The position numbers and the translations under genes are program-made. Below the pieces are notes generated by a model. The model had not been told where the DNA came from and searched no databases. It was given only the letters and a program-made list of their open reading frames with translations. Below are positions 46,481-49,394 of a stretch of 49,394 nt of DNA, in pieces. This DNA is from Polynucleobacter sp. MWH-Jannik1A5 (GTDB taxonomy: Bacteria; Pseudomonadota; Gammaproteobacteria; Burkholderiales; Burkholderiaceae). The stretch covers positions 1 to 49,394 of the forward strand of contig NZ_JACVPQ010000002.1 in assembly GCF_018881795.1 (NCBI RefSeq), in the 5' to 3' direction. Positions within the stretch are counted from its first letter, which is position 1; each line of letters opens with the position of its first letter.

Positions 46481-47455
46481 ATGAAAAAGAATATGGTTTT
46501 ATTTTGTTTTTTAGCAGTATTGAGTTTGGGTTTAACAGGCACAGTTTCTGCACAATCTTTTCCTGATCGTCCAATTACCCTAGTAGTGCCAAATCCACCA
46601 GGTGGCCTGGTTGATACCTCTGCGCGTTTGTTGAGCGAGCCTTTAACTAGAGTGATTGGCCAAACGGTAGTGGTAGATAACAAGCCGGGTGCCAGCGGTA
46701 ATATCGCCTATCAATATGTTGCGAATGCAAAACCTGATGGGTATACCTTATTAATTTCTTATTCCGGTTATCACGTAGGCAACCCTGCGTTATTTGACAA
46801 GCTCTCCTGGGATCCAATCAAGGACTTTACGCCGGTAGCTTTGCTCACTGTTTCAACCAATGTGATTGCTGTACATCCTTCAGTACCCGTGAACAACTTG
46901 AAAGAGTTCATTGCGTATGCAAAGGCAAATCCAGGTAAATTAAATTACGCATCACAAGGTAACGGATCTGTTTCTCATATCGGTACCGAGATCTTCAAGC
47001 AAACTACTGGTGTAGAAATGGTGCACGTTCCTTATAAGGGATCTGGTCCTGCCATTCAGGATGTATTGGCGGGGCAGGTTCAAGTATTTATTAGTACGCC
47101 ACCTTCTTTGATGCAACATGTGCAAAGTGGCAAGCTAAAAGGTTTGGCAGTAACAGGGAAAAACCGTCATCCAGGCATGCCCAATGTACCAACCACTGCA
47201 GAAGCAGGGCTTCCTTCATTTCAGCTAGAGTCTTGGGTTGCTTTGTATGCTCCAGCAGGCACGCCAGCGCCGGTCATTACAAAACTGACGAACTCTGTAA
47301 AACAGAGTCTGGCATTACCTGAAGTCAAAGAGCGTTCAGATGCCGCTGGAGTGGAGCTTCGTTATCTCAATCCGGCGCAAACTGATGCACTAGTGAAAAA
47401 AGAGATTCCTTTCTGGGGTAAAGCGATTAAAGCGGCGAACATTACTTTAGATTAA
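46481..47455 (+). CDS. Bug family periplasmic substrate-binding protein
   Basis: The 324-residue protein has a signal peptide probably cut after VSA (about residue 24) and the Bug/TctC signature FPDRPITLVVPNPPGGLVDTSAR, followed by VVDNKPGASGNIAYQYV and the two-lobed binding-protein pattern. It differs clearly from the Bug protein at 8407, for example PNPPGG in place of PFAPGG in the first loop. A CTGGAGA ribosome site precedes the ATG. It is probably co-transcribed with the flavin oxidoreductase gene; no membrane partner is nearby. Confidence 0.9.
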   Translation: MKKNMVLFCFLAVLSLGLTGTVSAQSFPDRPITLVVPNPPGGLVDTSARLLSEPLTRVIGQTVVVDNKPGASGNIAYQYVANAKPDGYTLLISYSGYHVGNPALFDKLSWDPIKDFTPVALLTVSTNVIAVHPSVPVNNLKEFIAYAKANPGKLNYASQGNGSVSHIGTEIFKQTTGVEMVHVPYKGSGPAIQDVLAGQVQVFISTPPSLMQHVQSGKLKGLAVTGKNRHPGMPNVPTTAEAGLPSFQLESWVALYAPAGTPAPVITKLTNSVKQSLALPEVKERSDAAGVELRYLNPAQTDALVKKEIPFWGKAIKAANITLD

Positions 47456-47464
47456 ATATGCGTT

Positions 47465-48775
47465 TTAAGCCTGATCTCTTAAAGTGGGATCAGGCAGCGC
47501 AAGTACGAAAGCCCTTGCTGCGCTTAAAAGAAAATGATCCTTTCCTGGCCCAGCAATCAGTTGCACTCCGACAGGTAATCCATTGGGGCCGCTGCCCACA
47601 TTGATATTGATGCAGGGTAGGCCTAATAGTGTCCATCCACGACAGAAGACCGGGTCTCCAGTCCCATCTTTAATGTTGGGTGCTTCTCCTAGTGCGCTAG
47701 GAGCAATCAATAAATCAACCTCATCTTGAAATAGCTCGATGATGGATGCTTTTGCTTTATCGGTAAAAAGTAAATCTTTTGCATATTGCTCATAACTAAT
47801 TGCTGCACCATCACTAAGTTGTTTACTCAAAATTAAACTTAGTTTCTTTGGGTAATGGGTTCGCTCGAATACAAAGCTGCGAGACATCTCAGAGAGCATG
47901 ATGCGCGTTTGTACTTGCGTAATACCATCACAAGAATGAGGAAGCTTTAGATCAGAAACGGTTGTTTTGGAGATAAGCTCTGCTGCATGGCGAGCAACAG
48001 CCATTGCAGTCACGGTTTCTTGTTGCGCAAGAGGCCAATCAGATGTTTTACATATGGCTACACGAGGCTTATTGTGCAAAGCCTCTACTTTTGTAAAGCG
48101 GTGATCGCCACTCATCGCTGCTACACCTAGTCCGACATCTTCAATAGTTCTGCCAAAGCATCCCAATGTATCCAGGGTAGTGGAGAGACTTTTTACCCCC
48201 GCTGTACTGACTTTTCCTAAGCTGGGTTTAAAGCCTACTACGCCACAATAAGACGCTGGACGAATGATGGAGCCTGCTGTTTGGCTGCCAGTTGTTAAGG
48301 GCACCATGAAGTCAGCTACTGCTGCAGCAGAACCGCTGGAAGATCCTCCCGGCGTGTGGTTTGAAAGATGGGGATTGGTGGTTGGCCCACTTTTAAAAGA
48401 GGCTAACTCTGTGGTGACTGTTTTACCAAGGATGATGCCGCCCGCTTGTCGGATTAATGCAATGGATACAGCATCTGCTGCCGGATAGTGATTGGCATAG
48501 ATCGGAGATCCATAAGAAGTTGGCAAGTCATAAGTGTCATAAAGGTCTTTTACGCCAATAGGTAGCCCATGCAAAATACCCTTAAATGCACCCTTATCAA
48601 GCTCTTTAGCCTTGGCTAGGGCGCTCTCCTTGCCAAGGCTTGTCCAAGCTTTGACAACGCTCTCCCTCTGTCCTATGCGGTCCAGGCAGGAGAGCAGCAA
48701 ATCGGTTGCCTTAATCTCTCTTCTAGAGAGGGCTTTAATGGCCTGGGTGGCGCTGAGACTTTCGAGATCTTTCAT
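47465..48775 (-). CDS. Amidase (amidase signature family)
   Basis: The 436-residue enzyme has the complete Ser-cisSer-Lys triad of the amidase signature family: Lys76 (GLPIGVKDLYD), Ser145 (PGGSSSGSAAAV) and Ser169 (TTGSQTAGSIIRPAS). Members hydrolyse amides, ureas or related bonds; the substrate cannot be told. It is not GatA, since gatB and gatC are absent and the C-terminal half differs. A promoter TTGCGA-17-TAGAAT lies six bases before the ATG, pointing to a leaderless mRNA. It is convergent with the Bug gene and divergent from the SprT-like gene. Confidence 0.9.
   Translation of the reverse strand: MKDLESLSATQAIKALSRREIKATDLLLSCLDRIGQRESVVKAWTSLGKESALAKAKELDKGAFKGILHGLPIGVKDLYDTYDLPTSYGSPIYANHYPAADAVSIALIRQAGGIILGKTVTTELASFKSGPTTNPHLSNHTPGGSSSGSAAAVADFMVPLTTGSQTAGSIIRPASYCGVVGFKPSLGKVSTAGVKSLSTTLDTLGCFGRTIEDVGLGVAAMSGDHRFTKVEALHNKPRVAICKTSDWPLAQQETVTAMAVARHAAELISKTTVSDLKLPHSCDGITQVQTRIMLSEMSRSFVFERTHYPKKLSLILSKQLSDGAAISYEQYAKDLLFTDKAKASIIELFQDEVDLLIAPSALGEAPNIKDGTGDPVFCRGWTLLGLPCININVGSGPNGLPVGVQLIAGPGKDHFLLSAARAFVLALPDPTLRDQA
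47469..47495. repeat. Inverted repeat at the 3' end of the amidase gene
   Basis: GCCTGATC (47469-47476) and GATCAGGC (47488-47495) form a perfect eight-pair stem, extendable by one G-U and one C-G pair. It lies inside the end of the amidase gene, just past the convergent Bug gene. U-tracts are poor (TTAAAA on the minus side), so it is only a candidate terminator. Confidence 0.4.
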
Positions 48776-48781
48776 TGCCCC

Positions 48782-48810
48782 ATTCTACTTTTGGTGGCGT
48801 ATGATCGCAA
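48782..48810 (-). promoter_or_regulatory. Putative amidase promoter
   Basis: On the minus strand TTGCGA (48810-48805), a 17-base spacer and TAGAAT (48787-48782) are followed by six bases and the amidase ATG. This is the best-matched promoter of the leaderless-type starts in the window. Confidence 0.55.
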
Positions 48811-48851
48811 TTTAAGGTTTTGGACTAGAAATTCAATAAAAGAGAAGTTAG

Positions 48852-49394
48852 ATGAAGCAACATACGGTACGTGAAGCATGGCTTGAAGACGCTGTAAGGC
48901 ATCTAGAGCCAGTATTTTCAAAAGCAGGTTATGCGATCCCTCCAGTGAGGGTTTCTTGCGGATTTCCGGCTTCCAGCAGCCCTAGAACCACGCTTGGTCA
49001 ATGTTGGCCTCGCGAGCGATCTGGTGGCGGTGTCAATGAGATATTTATCTCCCCAAAATTAGATGAACCAGTACAGCTTTTAGATACCTTGGTTCATGAG
49101 CTTTGTCATGCTGTGGATGATTGCTTTAGTGGCCATGGTGAAGATTTCAAGGGTATCGCTCAGACCGTAGGATTGGAAGGTCCCGCCAGAATGGCGCATG
49201 CCACTGAGGAGTTAACAGTCAAGCTGATGATGATCAGCCAAGAACTGGGTCCATATCCGCATCAGGCAATTGTTTTCCCACCCCCTAGACCAAGCAATGC
49301 CAGTCGCAGCAAAGCCAAGTGCAGCCAATGTGGCTATGAAGTCACCTTACTCAAAAAATGGGCTAGTTATGGGGCGCCAATATGCCCTAAGGAC
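48852..49394 (+). CDS. SprT-like metallopeptidase-domain protein, 3' partial
   Basis: The frame opens at ATG 48852 and is still open at the last base, giving 181 visible residues. It contains the zinc site VHELCHAVDD, with His82, Glu83 and His86, and a likely third ligand His95 in FSGHGEDFK. A C-terminal zinc ribbon begins with CSQCGYEV and continues with CPKD at the window end. This matches SprT-like proteins, related to Spartan, which cleaves DNA-protein crosslinks in eukaryotes; bacterial roles are unclear. An AGAGAAG ribosome site precedes the ATG. It diverges from the amidase gene. Confidence 0.85.
   Translation, partial: MKQHTVREAWLEDAVRHLEPVFSKAGYAIPPVRVSCGFPASSSPRTTLGQCWPRERSGGGVNEIFISPKLDEPVQLLDTLVHELCHAVDDCFSGHGEDFKGIAQTVGLEGPARMAHATEELTVKLMMISQELGPYPHQAIVFPPPRPSNASRSKAKCSQCGYEVTLLKKWASYGAPICPKD

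Overview
The window looks like a core-chromosome segment of a low-GC member of the Burkholderiales (Betaproteobacteria), most probably Polynucleobacter or a close relative. The basis is the gene content and order (rpsO-pnp-quinone reductase-tpiA-secG-tRNA-Leu-nuoA-N, ilvIHC-psd-pssA-leuA, yicC-gmk-rpoZ-spoT), two Bug-type periplasmic binding proteins, and the typically betaproteobacterial DUF3106, DUF3619 and DUF1178 proteins. The base composition is clearly lower in GC than Burkholderia or Ralstonia. The genus is an inference; no 16S gene is present. There is no phage, transposon, CRISPR array or island; genes are tightly packed and no gene-free stretch exceeds about 270 bases.

Layout: 1-4208 yicC (5' end cut off), gmk, rpoZ and spoT; 4205-4806 greB facing spoT and head to head with tRNA-Arg(ACG); 4896-12692 a rightward run with an Mla-like lipid transporter (STAS-permease fusion, ATPase, MCE protein, lipoprotein), a Bug protein, an atypical SDR protein and an FtsX-type permease; 12703-14927 a leftward ECF sigma factor locus (sigma, DUF3619 membrane protein, DUF3106 secreted protein, RDD protein); 15121-21835 ilvI-ilvH-ilvC, psd, pssA and leuA; 21849-22442 a SYLF protein; 22660-27530 rpsO, pnp, quinone reductase, tpiA, secG; 27617 tRNA-Leu(GAG); 27810-42312 all fourteen nuo genes of respiratory complex I; 42425-43575 a NUDIX hydrolase and a DUF1178 protein; 43644-48775 mmsA, an old-yellow-enzyme homologue, a second Bug protein and an amidase; 48852 onward a SprT-like metalloprotein cut by the window end.

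Metabolically the window joins branched-chain amino acid synthesis (ilvIHC, leuA), phosphatidylethanolamine synthesis (pssA then psd), outer-membrane lipid traffic (Mla-like), NADH oxidation (nuo) and the stringent response (spoT, rpoZ, greB).

The most interesting material is in non-coding DNA. In front of leuA lies an unannotated 25-residue leader peptide with nine leucines, followed by mutually exclusive antiterminator and terminator hairpins: a leucine attenuator. Its start codon sits exactly six bases after a TATAGT box with no Shine-Dalgarno sequence, so the leader peptide may be translated from a leaderless transcript. The same box-six bases-ATG spacing recurs at four other genes (greB, the Mla-like permease, the DUF1178 gene, the amidase). 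A long, nearly perfect hairpin in the rpsO-pnp gap resembles an RNase III-type control site. I did not find an evidently new multi-protein system; the sigma/DUF3619/DUF3106/RDD locus is the best protein-level candidate for undescribed biology.
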